Below are positions 8,009 to 17,211 of a stretch of 57,329 nt of DNA, in pieces. Each line of letters opens with the position of its first letter. The stretch's first letter is position 1. Below the pieces are notes generated by a model, which saw only the letters and a list, made by a program, of their open reading frames with translations, was not told the origin of the DNA and made no database searches. The translations under genes and the position numbers were made by a program. The stretch is from Acidobacteriota bacterium (GTDB lineage Bacteria; Acidobacteriota; Terriglobia; Terriglobales; Acidobacteriaceae), in NCBI GenBank assembly GCA_021781495.1, contig JAJXWS010000010.1, positions 1 to 57,329 of the forward strand. Reading direction: 5' to 3'.

Positions 8009-8678
8009 TGCGCCCCCTCCTTGTTGCGTAAAGACGAGTGCAGTGCATCGCGCAGCTTCAGGCGCGCCTTGTGGAGCTGGGATTTGCTGTTGCCGATGGA
8101 GCACTCAAGCATGGCCGCAATCTCATTATGTTCGTAGCCCTCCACGTCGTGAAGGACAAAGATGAGCCGGTATCCGGCCGGCAGGTTCGCCACCGCCCGT
8201 TCCAGCGTCAGGCGGTCAATCGAGCCCGTCAGGGACAGGTCCGGCGCGCCAAAGCTGCGTCCCGGCGCGTCGTCGTGCGAGGGCTCCATGGCCTCATCCA
8301 GCGAGGTAAGCGAAAGCCCTTTCTTGCGCAGGTGCATCAGCACCACGTTCACGGCCAGCCGGTGCAGCCAGGTGGAGAACGCCGAATCGCCCCGGAAGGT
8401 GCCGATCTTGCGATGGAGCTGCAAAAGGCCTCCTGCGTCAGATCCTCGGCCTCGGCCACATTGCCCACCATGCGCAGACAAAGGGAATAGATGCGTCTTT
8501 TGTGCAGAAGGTAAAGCTGCGCGAAGGCGGCGTGATCGCCGGCCTGGGCCCTCGCCAGCACCTCGTCCTGCGGCGGGGCCGGCGCTGGCGCTGCCGTGCT
8601 CTCCACGACCGCATTCTCCGCGGCGCGGTTGGTCGGTCGGGTGTCAGACACGTCTTTCTGGGAACCGGAACGGGGCAT
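8005..8678 (-). pseudogene. ECF sigma-70 family factor, frameshifted
   Basis: The reading frame is split. The N-terminal part, from 8678, encodes sigma region 2 up to DLTQEAF. The continuation [20 protein letters not shown], region 4 (LPAGYRLIFVLHDVEGYEHNEIA, then the SKSQLHKARLKLR helix) and the stop at 8005 are in another frame. The switch is at the T-run on the minus strand (AAAA at 8423-8426). One extra T would restore Glu-Ala-Phe-Leu-Gln. As it stands the first frame stops at 8349, giving about 109 residues without region 4. Everything else looks intact, including coupling to the anti-sigma gene, so this is a recent mutation, a sequencing error or programmed slippage. The start at 8678 has AAGGAAG just upstream. 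Confidence 0.85.
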
Positions 8679-8774
8679 GAACTTCCTTTGTGAGTGGGTC
8701 GCACTCCGAACTCGGTCTTGCTGCGCCAAGCATCATTCCTCGTTAGTATAAGGTGCAGCGCTCAAAATGGTAGA

Positions 8775-8798
8775 GTCCCGGCATCCAGCGACCGGGAC
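8775..8798. other. Perfect hairpin in sigma/bamA divergent region
   Basis: GTCCCGG at 8775-8781 pairs with CCGGGAC at 8792-8798, with a ten-base loop. It lies in the 201-base gap between the divergent sigma factor and the Omp85 operon. It could be part of the 5' untranslated region of the Omp85 gene or a protein-binding palindrome. No convincing -35/-10 pair was identified in the gap. Confidence 0.3.
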
Positions 8799-8879
8799 CA
8801 TGCCGCGCAAACTTGCGCCCGGATGCAGGCGGTCCGCGGCGTGTAACGTTATTCCTTGTGTCTGCAGGAGAAATCCACG

Positions 8880-11800
8880 TTGAAGGCGAAGCCGGCAGGA
8901 CAGTGCGGTACGAGGTGCGGAGTTCTGCTGCTGGGCCTGCTCTTGTTTTGCTTTGCCGGCACGCCCGCGGCCCGGTCCCAGGGGCCTGCAGCGCCTGCGC
9001 CCGACGGTTCCCGCCAGGCTCGCCCCAAATACATTCCGCCGCCGGAGCCTTCGCCCAGGCCGCTTCCTCAGGTCGGATCAGCCCTCAACCACTGGCAGGG
9101 CCTGCCCGTGCGTTCCGAGTCGTTCGAGGGCGTCAATCAGGACCGCCTCAAGCCGCTCCCCGGCAACCTGCCCCAGGCCGTGGGCGAGCCGCTGGACCGT
9201 CAAAAACTCGCCCAGAGCCTGCACCAGCTCTTCGCCACCGGCCTCTTTGAGACCATTGAAGTGGAAGCCACCCGCCAGGACGATGGCGTGGCCTTGCTCT
9301 TCAAGGGAACGCCGCGAACCTTCATCGGCAACGTCAGCGTGGACGGAGCCAAGGGAGCCACCATCAACGCGCAATTGCAGCACGCCGCGCAGCTTACCCC
9401 CGGCACCCGCTATACCCCGGAGCGCCTGACGCTTGCCCTGGAGCAGATGCGGCAGGCGCTGGCCGACAACGGCTTCCACGAGCCCACCATCACGCACGTG
9501 CTCACGCAGCATCCAGACGGGCAACTGGTCGATATCGCTTTCCATGTGGTTTCCGGACCGCAGGCCCGCGTGGGCAAGGTCTCCGCCTCCGGCGACACCG
9601 GGCTCAGCCTGGACGAGTTCCAGGAGCAAGCCCACCTCAAGACCGGCCAGAAGGTCAATCACGACACCGCCAACCGCGCTCTCACCGGCGTCCTCAAGCA
9701 CTACCAGAAGAAGGACCGCCTCGAAGCCGACGTCAAGCTGGAATCGCAGGACTACACGCCGGCCACGGACCGGACCAGCTTCCACTTCAACGCCAACCAG
9801 GGCCCCGTGGTGCGCGTTCGCGTGGAGGGCGCAGGCCTCAGCGACGACAAGCTCAAGCGCCTTGTTCCCGTCTACGAAGAAGGCACCGTGGATGACGACC
9901 TGCTGAACGAGGGCAACCGTCGCCTGCGCGACTACTACCAGAGCATCGGCTACTTCGACGTGAAGGTGGAGCACACGCGACTTTCGCCGCAGCCCAACGA
10001 GGTGGAGATCGTATACACCGTAACGCTGGGCCCGCGCCGCCACGTCGAGCATGTCTCCGTCAACGGCAATCACTACTTTGACCGCAAGACCCTCGAAGAC
10101 CTGCTCAGCGTGCGCGCCGCCGATCCATTTGATCGCCACGGCGCCTACAGCCAGGCGCTGGTCTCAGCGGACATCGCCTCCCTGCAGGCCGTCTACCAGA
10201 ACAACGGATTCTCCAACGTGAAGATCACGCCGCAGACCAGCCTTGTCGTCACCGACAAGGCACGGGCGCGCATGGCGGCGCACAAGTCTGTAAAACCCGC
10301 GCCGCTGGCCATCGTCTATCACATTGACGAGGGCCCGCAGAAGCGCGTGGGCACGGTGCAGATTGTGGGCAACGATCATGTAGAGGCCGCGCAGCTTACC
10401 CCGCTGATGAATACAGCGCCCGGGCAGCTGCTCTCTCCGCAGAACCTGGCCGGCGACCGCGACGCCCTCATGACCGACTACCTGAGCCGAGGCTTTGACC
10501 AGGTCAACGTGCAGGTGGAGCCGCAGCCTGATCCCTCTGACGCAAACAAGGTCAACGTGGTCTTCCGCATCGAGGAGGGCCAGCAGATCTTCGTGCGCAA
10601 GGTTCTGCTCACCGGCCTGCATTACACGCGTCCAGACACGGTTGCGCGCGCCATTACCCTGCAGCCCGGCGATCCGCTCAACCAGTCGGCCATGCTGGAG
10701 ACGCAGAGCAACCTCTACGACTACGCGCTCTTTAACGAGGTGAATGCGTCGGTCGAAAATCCCATCGGCGCGGAAACCTACAAGACCGTGCTGCTGCACG
10801 TCTCTGAGGCGCGCCGCTGGGCGCTCACCTACGGCCTTGGCTTTGAGGCGCAGACCGGCACGCCGCAGAACGACTGCAAGGGCCTGACCACCAGCGGCGC
10901 CAGTTGCAATCCCAACGGCAAAACCGGCATCAGCCCGCGCGTGCTGGTTGAGGTCACGCGCAACAATCTCTTCGGACGCGAGCAGTCGGCCTCCATCCAG
11001 GCCACCTACGGACTGCTGGAGCAGAAGCTCGACCTCATCTTTCAGAATCCGCACTTCCACGGCAATCGCAACTTCGGCCTCACCTTTACGGGCGGCTATG
11101 CCAACAGCCAGGACGTGACCACCTACGTCGCTTCAAAACTTGAGGCGGGCATGCGCTGGACAGAGCATTTCAACACGCCGGGCATCGGCCTCTCCAAGGC
11201 CAACACCTTCGTCTACGAGTTCGATTTCCGCCGCGTGAAGGTGGCGGCAAGCAGCCTGCAGGTCGGCCCGGCGCAGCTCACCGCGCTCTCCACCGCAACG
11301 CGCGTGGGCGGCCCCGGCTTTACCTGGATTCGCGACACCCGCGACTCTCCCCTCGACGCGCATCGCGGCACGTACTCCAGCTTCCAGGAGTTCTTCTCCG
11401 ACCACGTCTTCGGCGCCGAGGCGCAGTTCAACCGGCTCGACCTGTCCTACTCCAGCTTCTACGGCTTCGACAAGGACCGCTTCGTGCTGGCGCGCAACAC
11501 GCGCTACGGCCAGGAGCGCGCCTTCGGTTCGCCCTCGCAGCAACTGATCCCGCTGCCGGAGCGGCTCTACGCCGGCGGCCCCACTTCGCTGCGCGGCTTC
11601 TCCATCAACGCAGCAGGCCCGCGCGATCCGCAGACCGGCTACCCCGTCGGCGGCGCAGGCGCGCTGGTCAACAGCACAGAGATGCGTCTGCCTCCGCCCA
11701 TGCTGCCCTGGCTCGGCAACACGCTCAGCTTCGTGCTTTTTCACGACATGGGCAACATCTTTGCCGACTCAACCGAGATCTGGCGCAGCGCGCTGCGCTT

Positions 11801-12053
11801 CCGCCAGCCCAACCGCGACCAGTGCACGCTCGCCTTCAAGAATTGCAACTTCAACTACTTCTCCCACGCCGCCGGGCTGGGCCTGCGCTATCACACGCCG
11901 GTCGGCCCCATCCGCCTGGACTTCAGCTATAACCTGAATCCGCCGCGCTACGTCGTCACCTACGACTACTCGCAGACGAACCCCACCGCGGATCCGCACA
12001 TCGGTGAGGCCAGCCACTTCAACTTTTTCTTCAGTCTGGGGCAGAGCTTCTGA
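8880..12053 (+). CDS. bamA: Omp85-family outer membrane assembly protein (BamA-like)
   Basis: BamA-type proteins insert beta-barrels into the outer membrane. This 1057-residue protein has a signal peptide (hydrophobic residues about 14-28, then AARS). A long periplasmic region follows in which about seven POTRA-like units can be counted. Their strands begin near SFEGV, FIGNVSVDG, VGKVSASG, VRVRVEGAG, VEHVSVNGN, VGTVQIVGN and VRKVLLTG. The barrel starts near residue 650. The conserved loop-6 motif appears as LRGF around residue 905, and the chain ends in aromatic FFFSLGQSF. The TTG at 8880 is chosen because GGAG lies nine bases upstream; an upstream TTG at 8856 has no such site. It overlaps the next gene by one base (TGATG). 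TamA-like is the alternative, given tamB downstream. Confidence 0.9.
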   Translation: MKAKPAGQCGTRCGVLLLGLLLFCFAGTPAARSQGPAAPAPDGSRQARPKYIPPPEPSPRPLPQVGSALNHWQGLPVRSESFEGVNQDRLKPLPGNLPQAVGEPLDRQKLAQSLHQLFATGLFETIEVEATRQDDGVALLFKGTPRTFIGNVSVDGAKGATINAQLQHAAQLTPGTRYTPERLTLALEQMRQALADNGFHEPTITHVLTQHPDGQLVDIAFHVVSGPQARVGKVSASGDTGLSLDEFQEQAHLKTGQKVNHDTANRALTGVLKHYQKKDRLEADVKLESQDYTPATDRTSFHFNANQGPVVRVRVEGAGLSDDKLKRLVPVYEEGTVDDDLLNEGNRRLRDYYQSIGYFDVKVEHTRLSPQPNEVEIVYTVTLGPRRHVEHVSVNGNHYFDRKTLEDLLSVRAADPFDRHGAYSQALVSADIASLQAVYQNNGFSNVKITPQTSLVVTDKARARMAAHKSVKPAPLAIVYHIDEGPQKRVGTVQIVGNDHVEAAQLTPLMNTAPGQLLSPQNLAGDRDALMTDYLSRGFDQVNVQVEPQPDPSDANKVNVVFRIEEGQQIFVRKVLLTGLHYTRPDTVARAITLQPGDPLNQSAMLETQSNLYDYALFNEVNASVENPIGAETYKTVLLHVSEARRWALTYGLGFEAQTGTPQNDCKGLTTSGASCNPNGKTGISPRVLVEVTRNNLFGREQSASIQATYGLLEQKLDLIFQNPHFHGNRNFGLTFTGGYANSQDVTTYVASKLEAGMRWTEHFNTPGIGLSKANTFVYEFDFRRVKVAASSLQVGPAQLTALSTATRVGGPGFTWIRDTRDSPLDAHRGTYSSFQEFFSDHVFGAEAQFNRLDLSYSSFYGFDKDRFVLARNTRYGQERAFGSPSQQLIPLPERLYAGGPTSLRGFSINAAGPRDPQTGYPVGGAGALVNSTEMRLPPPMLPWLGNTLSFVLFHDMGNIFADSTEIWRSALRFRQPNRDQCTLAFKNCNFNYFSHAAGLGLRYHTPVGPIRLDFSYNLNPPRYVVTYDYSQTNPTADPHIGEASHFNFFFSLGQSF

Positions 12054-12832
12054 TGAACGCGCCGCGCACATTCCGTTCCAGCGCCGCTCTCGGCAGCGTG
12101 GCAGCGGCCTGCCTCGCCCTGTGCCTCGCCCTGTGCCTCGCCCTGCCCGCGCCGGCCCAGGCCCCTGCGCCCTCGTCGCCCGTGGTGCTCGACCGCGTCG
12201 TCGCCGTCGTCAACAATCAGGCCATCCTGGCCAGCGATCTCGACAATGAAATGCGCCTATCCGTGCTGGAGCCCAGCGGAGCCGCGCGCGGACCCGAGAC
12301 GCAGCTGGAAGCCCTGCAGCGCCTCATCAGCCGCCAGCTCATCCGCCAGCAGATTCGCGAAGAGGACGCGCAGTCGCTGGAGCCCACCGCGGATGAGATC
12401 GCCAGCCGCGTAGCCGATCTGCGCAAGGAGCTGCCCGCATGCGTCCGCCAGAACTGCGCCACGGACGCCGGCTGGAGCGCCTTCCTGGCTGTGCACGACC
12501 TGACGCAGGCGCAGGTGGATGACTACATGCGCCGCCGCCTCGCCATCCTGCGCTTCATTGAGATTCGCTTCCGCCAGGGCATCCGCATCTCCCGCGAGGC
12601 CATCGAAGCCTACTACCACAACACGCTCCTGCCGCAGTATCCCGCCGGTCAGCCGGTGCCGCCGCTGGAGCAGGTGGCGCCGCGCATTGAAGAGATCCTC
12701 CTGCAGCAGGAGGTCAATGCCCTCTTCAGTGACTGGCTCGACAAGCTGCGCAAGCAGGGAGACATTGAAGTGCTGGACCCGGCGCTGGAAGCCGCCGCCC
12801 AGCCCATCCGCCGTGGAGGAGGCAGCCGATGA
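12053..12832 (+). CDS. SurA N-domain periplasmic chaperone without PPIase domain
   Basis: This 259-residue protein has a signal peptide with a repeated Leu-Ala-Leu-Cys core ending in PAQA. The SurA N-terminal chaperone fold follows at about residues 43-150: LDRVVAVVNNQAILASDLDNE, then LEALQRLISRQLIRQQIREE. A C-terminal helix (EEILLQQEVNALFSDWLDKLR) matches the SurA C-terminal segment. No parvulin domain fits between them, so it should be a holdase, not an isomerase. It presumably escorts unfolded outer membrane proteins to the Omp85 protein encoded just upstream. It overlaps both neighbours (one base upstream, four bases with tamB), so the three genes form one translation unit. Confidence 0.85.
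   Translation: MNAPRTFRSSAALGSVAAACLALCLALCLALPAPAQAPAPSSPVVLDRVVAVVNNQAILASDLDNEMRLSVLEPSGAARGPETQLEALQRLISRQLIRQQIREEDAQSLEPTADEIASRVADLRKELPACVRQNCATDAGWSAFLAVHDLTQAQVDDYMRRRLAILRFIEIRFRQGIRISREAIEAYYHNTLLPQYPAGQPVPPLEQVAPRIEEILLQQEVNALFSDWLDKLRKQGDIEVLDPALEAAAQPIRRGGGSR
12111..12146 (+). repeat. 12-base tandem repeat in signal-peptide region
   Basis: Three head-to-tail copies of the 12-base unit GCCTCGCCCTGT occupy 12111-12122, 12123-12134 and 12135-12146, the last ending in C instead of T. They encode the Leu-Ala-Leu-Cys repeats of the chaperone signal peptide. The unit is a multiple of three, so copy-number change would lengthen or shorten the hydrophobic core without a frameshift. Confidence 0.9.
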
Positions 12833-15800
12833 GCGCGCCCGACGCCCTGCCGCCCGTTCCTCCCGAGCCGCCTGAGACGCCGCGGCCTCGCAGGCGCCGC
12901 CGTCTGCTGTGGATCGCCGGCGCTGCCCTGGTGCTCGTGCTCATCGCCATCGCCGCAGTCTGCTTCTGGGCCGGCTCGCCCGCCTGCGAAAACCTCGTCC
13001 GCAACCGCCTCGTCGCCAGCCTGGAGACCGCCACCGGCGGCCACGTAGAGATCGGCTGGCTCCACTGGAAGGCCTCCAGCCTTGAGGCCGAAGTCGGCGA
13101 TCTCGTCATCCACGGCCGCGAAGCCGCCGGCGAAGCGCCCTACGCCCGCGTGCAGAGGCTGCGCGTGCGCATCAGCATCCTCGGCTTCTTCAGCCCTCGC
13201 ATCCTGCTGCGCAATCTCGACATCGTGCAGCCGCAGATGCATCTCATCGTCTACCGCGACGGCACCACCAACCAGCCCCATCCCCGCAAAGCCCGCCAGC
13301 CCGGCAAGCCCGCCCTCGATACCTTCTTCGACCTCAAGGCCAGCCACGCCTCGCTGGAGCAGGGCGTGCTCGACTACGAGAATCGCGCCGCCAACTTCGA
13401 TTTCAAGAGCCGCCTCACGCGCCTGGACTTCGCCGCGGACGACTTCTCGCTCATCCTGGCCTACGCGCCCCCCACCGGCAGCTATCCCGAGAGCTATCAC
13501 GTGGAGACCGGCGCGCGCGACTTCACCCTCACCCGCGGCACCACGGCGCAGCCGGTGGAGAAGCCCGTGGAAGGCTACATGCAGGCCACGCTCGACCTCA
13601 CCCGCAATGCGGTTTACCTGCGCTCGCTGCGCATCACCGCGCGTGGCAACGACGTGCCGGACCGCACCCTCACCCTCTCCGGCTCGCTCACGGACTTCAC
13701 CCGGCCCAGTTGGCAGGGCCACGCGCAGGGCCAGCTCGATATGCGCCTCATCCAGCCCGCCACGGGCTATCCCAGCACGCCGGAGGGCATTGCGACGCTC
13801 AACCTCTCCGGGCAGGGGCAGAACGGCCAGTTCCGCGTGGATGGCACCGTGCACACCGAGGACGCCGCCTACGTGGACACCGGCGTGAATGCCCGCGGCG
13901 TTGGCCTCGATGCCCGCGTCCACGCCGATCCGGAACAGCTCGTCATCACAGCCATCGCGGCCCGCCTGCGCCAGGGCGGCGAGCTGGACGGCGAACTCCG
14001 GCTCGCCCCCTGGCTGCCGCCCATCCCCGGCTCTGCATCCATGCAGGCCGCCGCGCCCCCGGCCAAGCCGGTCAAGCGCTGGCGCAGGCAGCCGCCCGTC
14101 AAGGTTGCGCCTCCCGTGCCCGCGCAGCCCGTGCCCACCACCATCCCCGTCAACGGCCGGGTCACAGCGCAGCTCAAAGACGTTGCCATTGACACGGTGC
14201 TCGACATCGTCGGCGTAGCGCCCTTCCAGCGGCTCGGACTCGACGGCCGCCTGAACGGCCCGGCCATCGCCACCTGGAACAGCGGCGACACCCGCACCCT
14301 CGCCATCAGCGCAACCCTCGGCGTCAGCCCCTCGCCGCACGCCGTTCCCGGCGAAGCCCCCGCCAGCGGCACCATCGACGCCACCTACACCCACCGCGAC
14401 GGGGCCGTGGAACTGCGCCAGCTCGACCTCAATATGCCGGCCAGCCATCTGCAGGCGCATGGCCACCTGGGAGCCTATCCCCTCCACAGCCCCACCTCGG
14501 TCGCCATCGATCTGCGCACCGGCAACCTGAGCGAATTTGACACCGTTCTCCGCGACCTCGGCGTGCATCACAACGGCAAAAGCGGCGCCGCTGCCCTGCC
14601 CCTCGCGCTGGGCGGACAGGCCGAGTTCCATGGCACGTGGACCGGCTCGCTTATCGATCCCCGCATCGCCGGCAACGTGCAGGGCTCCAACCTCACCGTG
14701 GAGATCCCCGTCACCGCCTCCACGCCCGCCGGCGCGTCCCAAACCGTGCGCTGGGACACCCTGCAGGCCAGCGGCAGCTACACCGCCTCGCGCATCTCCG
14801 TGGACCACGCCCAGCTCACCCACGGGCCGGCCTCGCTCAACCTGCAGGGCACGCTCGCCATCCCCACGGCCCCGCCCGGCGGCAAAGCCCACACCACCTG
14901 GGACGCTGACTCCCTTTTGCACGCCCACCTGCAGGCCTCCCGCGTGGATACGCAGGAGCTGCTGCCCCTGCTGCACAGCAATCTGCCCATCACCGGCCAG
15001 CTCAACGCGCAGATCCAGGCCGACGGTCCCCTGCAGAGCCTCGACGGCTCCGGCTGGCTCGAACTGGTGCAGGGCCGGGTCTACGGCGAGCCCATCTCGC
15101 ATATCCGCGCCGAGGGCAAAATCGTCGGCCAGTCCGTCCAGCTTTCCTCGGTCACCGTCAATGACGATGCGGGCAAGCTGGCGGCCAGCGGCAGCTATAA
15201 CCTCAAGTCGCAGCAGTTCCAGCTGAACGCCAGCGGCACCGGCATTGACCTCGCCCACATTCAACGTCTGCGCCAGGCCGGAGTCTCCGCCAGCGGCCGG
15301 CTCGGCTTCTCCGTCACCGGCTCCGGCACGCCCGACAACCCTCTGCTTCAGGGCCACGGCGAGCTCACCGGCGTCACCCTTGCCGGCGAGCCGCTCGGCG
15401 CCGTCGCCATCACCGCGCACACCGCCAACCGCGCTCTCCTCTACGACCTCACCACGCGGCTGGAATCCGCCGAGCTCTCCGCGCACGGACAAACCGAGCT
15501 CTCCGGCGACTACTTCACGCAGGCCACGCTCCACTTCTCCCGCTTCGACATTGGCGCTCCCCTGCGCATGGCGCACATTCCCGGCCTCACCGGCGAGTCG
15601 TCCCTTGCCGGCACCGTGGTCCTCGCCGGCCCGCTCGCTCATGTTGACCAGTTGCGCGGCGAAGCCCGCCTGCAGGATCTCGCCGTCACCGTCACCGGCG
15701 TCCACCTGCGCAGCGAAGGCGGCCTGCATGCCACGCTGGCCAACGAGCGCATCAGCCTCGATCCGCTCCACATCACCGGCGAGCAGACTGACATGCACAT

Positions 15801-17109
15801 CCAGGGCAGCGTGGCCTTCCAGCAGAAGCGCCCGCTTGACCTGACCGCCAGCGGAGCCATCAACCTGAAGCTGGCCCAGACGCTCGACCCCGACCTGACC
15901 GCCAGCGGCACCACCACCTTCCAGGTACAGGCCCACGGCACCCTGCAGGACCCCGGCCTGCGCGGGCGCATCGAGTTCCACAACGCCTCGCTCGCGCTGG
16001 AGGACCTGCCCAACAGCCTCAGCCAGCTCAACGGCACGCTGGAGTTCAACCAGAACCGCCTTGAGGTCCGCTCGCTCACCGCCATGAGCGGCGGCGGCCT
16101 GCTCAGCGTCACCGGATATCTCGCCTACCAGCACGGCATCTTCGCCGACCTCGCGCTCACCGGCAAAGGCATCCGCATCCGCTATCCGCAGGGCGTCAGC
16201 TCGCTGGCCGATGCCAACCTGCAGTTGCAGGGCCCGCAGAACAATCTGCTGCTCAGCGGCAACGTGCTGATCACGCGCTTCACCGTCAGCCCCGATCTCG
16301 ACATGGCCGCGCTGGCCTCGCAGAGCAACAAGGTGCAGCCCATCATCCCGCCGGACGCGCCCTCCAACCACATCCGGCTCGACGTGCACATCCAGTCCTC
16401 GCCGCAGCTCAACTTCCAGAACGCCTACGCCAAGCTGGCCGGCGATGTGGACCTGCATCTGCGCGGCACGCTGGCCACGCCCTCCCTGCTCGGCCGCATC
16501 TCCATCACCGAGGGCAGCGCCACCATCGCCGGCACCCGCTACGAGCTGCAGCGCGGCGACATCACCTTCACCAACCCCGTGCGCATTGAGCCCTCCATTG
16601 ACCTGAACGCCAACGCGCACGTCGAGGACTACGACATCACCCTGGGCCTGCACGGCCTGCCCAACAAGCTCGCCGTCACCTATCGCAGTGACCCGCCTCT
16701 GCCCGAGGCCGACGTCGTCGCGCTGCTGGCCCTGGGCCGCACCCAGAGCGAGCAGCGCATCTACACGCAGCAGCAGGAGCAGCTCAGCTCCAACCCCGCC
16801 ACTGACGCCCTGCTAGGCGGCGCGCTCAACGCCACCGTCAGCAGCCGCGTGCAGCGGCTCTTCGGCGCCGGCTCCGTCAAGGTGGATCCCAGTTACCTGG
16901 GCGCGTTGGGCAACTCCACCACCCGCATCACCGTGGAGGAGCAGGTGGGCCGCAACCTGACCCTCACCTACGCCACCAACGTAAACACCACCGCGCAGCA
17001 GTTGCTGCAGGCTGAGATCGCCATCAACCGCCACGTCTCGCTCCTCGTCACCCGCGACGAGTCCGGCGTCTTCTCCATGGTTGTCAAAGCCACCCGCCGC
17101 TACCGATAG
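12829..17109 (+). CDS. tamB: TamB/DUF490 translocation and assembly module protein
   Basis: This 1426-residue AsmA-superfamily protein has a Pro-rich cytoplasmic N-terminus with five arginines before a single transmembrane helix at about residues 27-49. A long beta-helical periplasmic body follows, and the conserved TamB domain lies in the last 350 residues (GRISITEGSATIAGTRYELQ, then LALGRTQSEQ). Such proteins bridge inner and outer membranes and act in barrel assembly or phospholipid transfer. The ATG overlaps the upstream stop by four bases (ATGA). Placing omp85, a SurA-like gene and tamB in one overlapping operon joins the parts of an envelope assembly pathway. The gene is compositionally biased to C in third positions, which leaves long open frames on the opposite strand. 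Confidence 0.92.
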   Translation: MSAPDALPPVPPEPPETPRPRRRRRLLWIAGAALVLVLIAIAAVCFWAGSPACENLVRNRLVASLETATGGHVEIGWLHWKASSLEAEVGDLVIHGREAAGEAPYARVQRLRVRISILGFFSPRILLRNLDIVQPQMHLIVYRDGTTNQPHPRKARQPGKPALDTFFDLKASHASLEQGVLDYENRAANFDFKSRLTRLDFAADDFSLILAYAPPTGSYPESYHVETGARDFTLTRGTTAQPVEKPVEGYMQATLDLTRNAVYLRSLRITARGNDVPDRTLTLSGSLTDFTRPSWQGHAQGQLDMRLIQPATGYPSTPEGIATLNLSGQGQNGQFRVDGTVHTEDAAYVDTGVNARGVGLDARVHADPEQLVITAIAARLRQGGELDGELRLAPWLPPIPGSASMQAAAPPAKPVKRWRRQPPVKVAPPVPAQPVPTTIPVNGRVTAQLKDVAIDTVLDIVGVAPFQRLGLDGRLNGPAIATWNSGDTRTLAISATLGVSPSPHAVPGEAPASGTIDATYTHRDGAVELRQLDLNMPASHLQAHGHLGAYPLHSPTSVAIDLRTGNLSEFDTVLRDLGVHHNGKSGAAALPLALGGQAEFHGTWTGSLIDPRIAGNVQGSNLTVEIPVTASTPAGASQTVRWDTLQASGSYTASRISVDHAQLTHGPASLNLQGTLAIPTAPPGGKAHTTWDADSLLHAHLQASRVDTQELLPLLHSNLPITGQLNAQIQADGPLQSLDGSGWLELVQGRVYGEPISHIRAEGKIVGQSVQLSSVTVNDDAGKLAASGSYNLKSQQFQLNASGTGIDLAHIQRLRQAGVSASGRLGFSVTGSGTPDNPLLQGHGELTGVTLAGEPLGAVAITAHTANRALLYDLTTRLESAELSAHGQTELSGDYFTQATLHFSRFDIGAPLRMAHIPGLTGESSLAGTVVLAGPLAHVDQLRGEARLQDLAVTVTGVHLRSEGGLHATLANERISLDPLHITGEQTDMHIQGSVAFQQKRPLDLTASGAINLKLAQTLDPDLTASGTTTFQVQAHGTLQDPGLRGRIEFHNASLALEDLPNSLSQLNGTLEFNQNRLEVRSLTAMSGGGLLSVTGYLAYQHGIFADLALTGKGIRIRYPQGVSSLADANLQLQGPQNNLLLSGNVLITRFTVSPDLDMAALASQSNKVQPIIPPDAPSNHIRLDVHIQSSPQLNFQNAYAKLAGDVDLHLRGTLATPSLLGRISITEGSATIAGTRYELQRGDITFTNPVRIEPSIDLNANAHVEDYDITLGLHGLPNKLAVTYRSDPPLPEADVVALLALGRTQSEQRIYTQQQEQLSSNPATDALLGGALNATVSSRVQRLFGAGSVKVDPSYLGALGNSTTRITVEEQVGRNLTLTYATNVNTTAQQLLQAEIAINRHVSLLVTRDESGVFSMVVKATRRYR

Positions 17110-17211
17110 ATGCAACGTTTTGCCCGCTGCCGTGTCTATTGAAAGCGAGGAACCACGGCACCCGGCTCTTTCGCCCGGTGCCTGTTCCACGTTGCAAAGG
17201 AGAAGTCGGAC

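Noticed and set aside
12649..16653. Open frame of 1334 codons on the minus strand, opposite tamB
   Set aside because: It is a shadow of the strong third-position C bias of tamB. The translation is low-complexity Gly/Ala/Val/Glu/Arg without recognisable domains, while the plus strand encodes a clear TamB.
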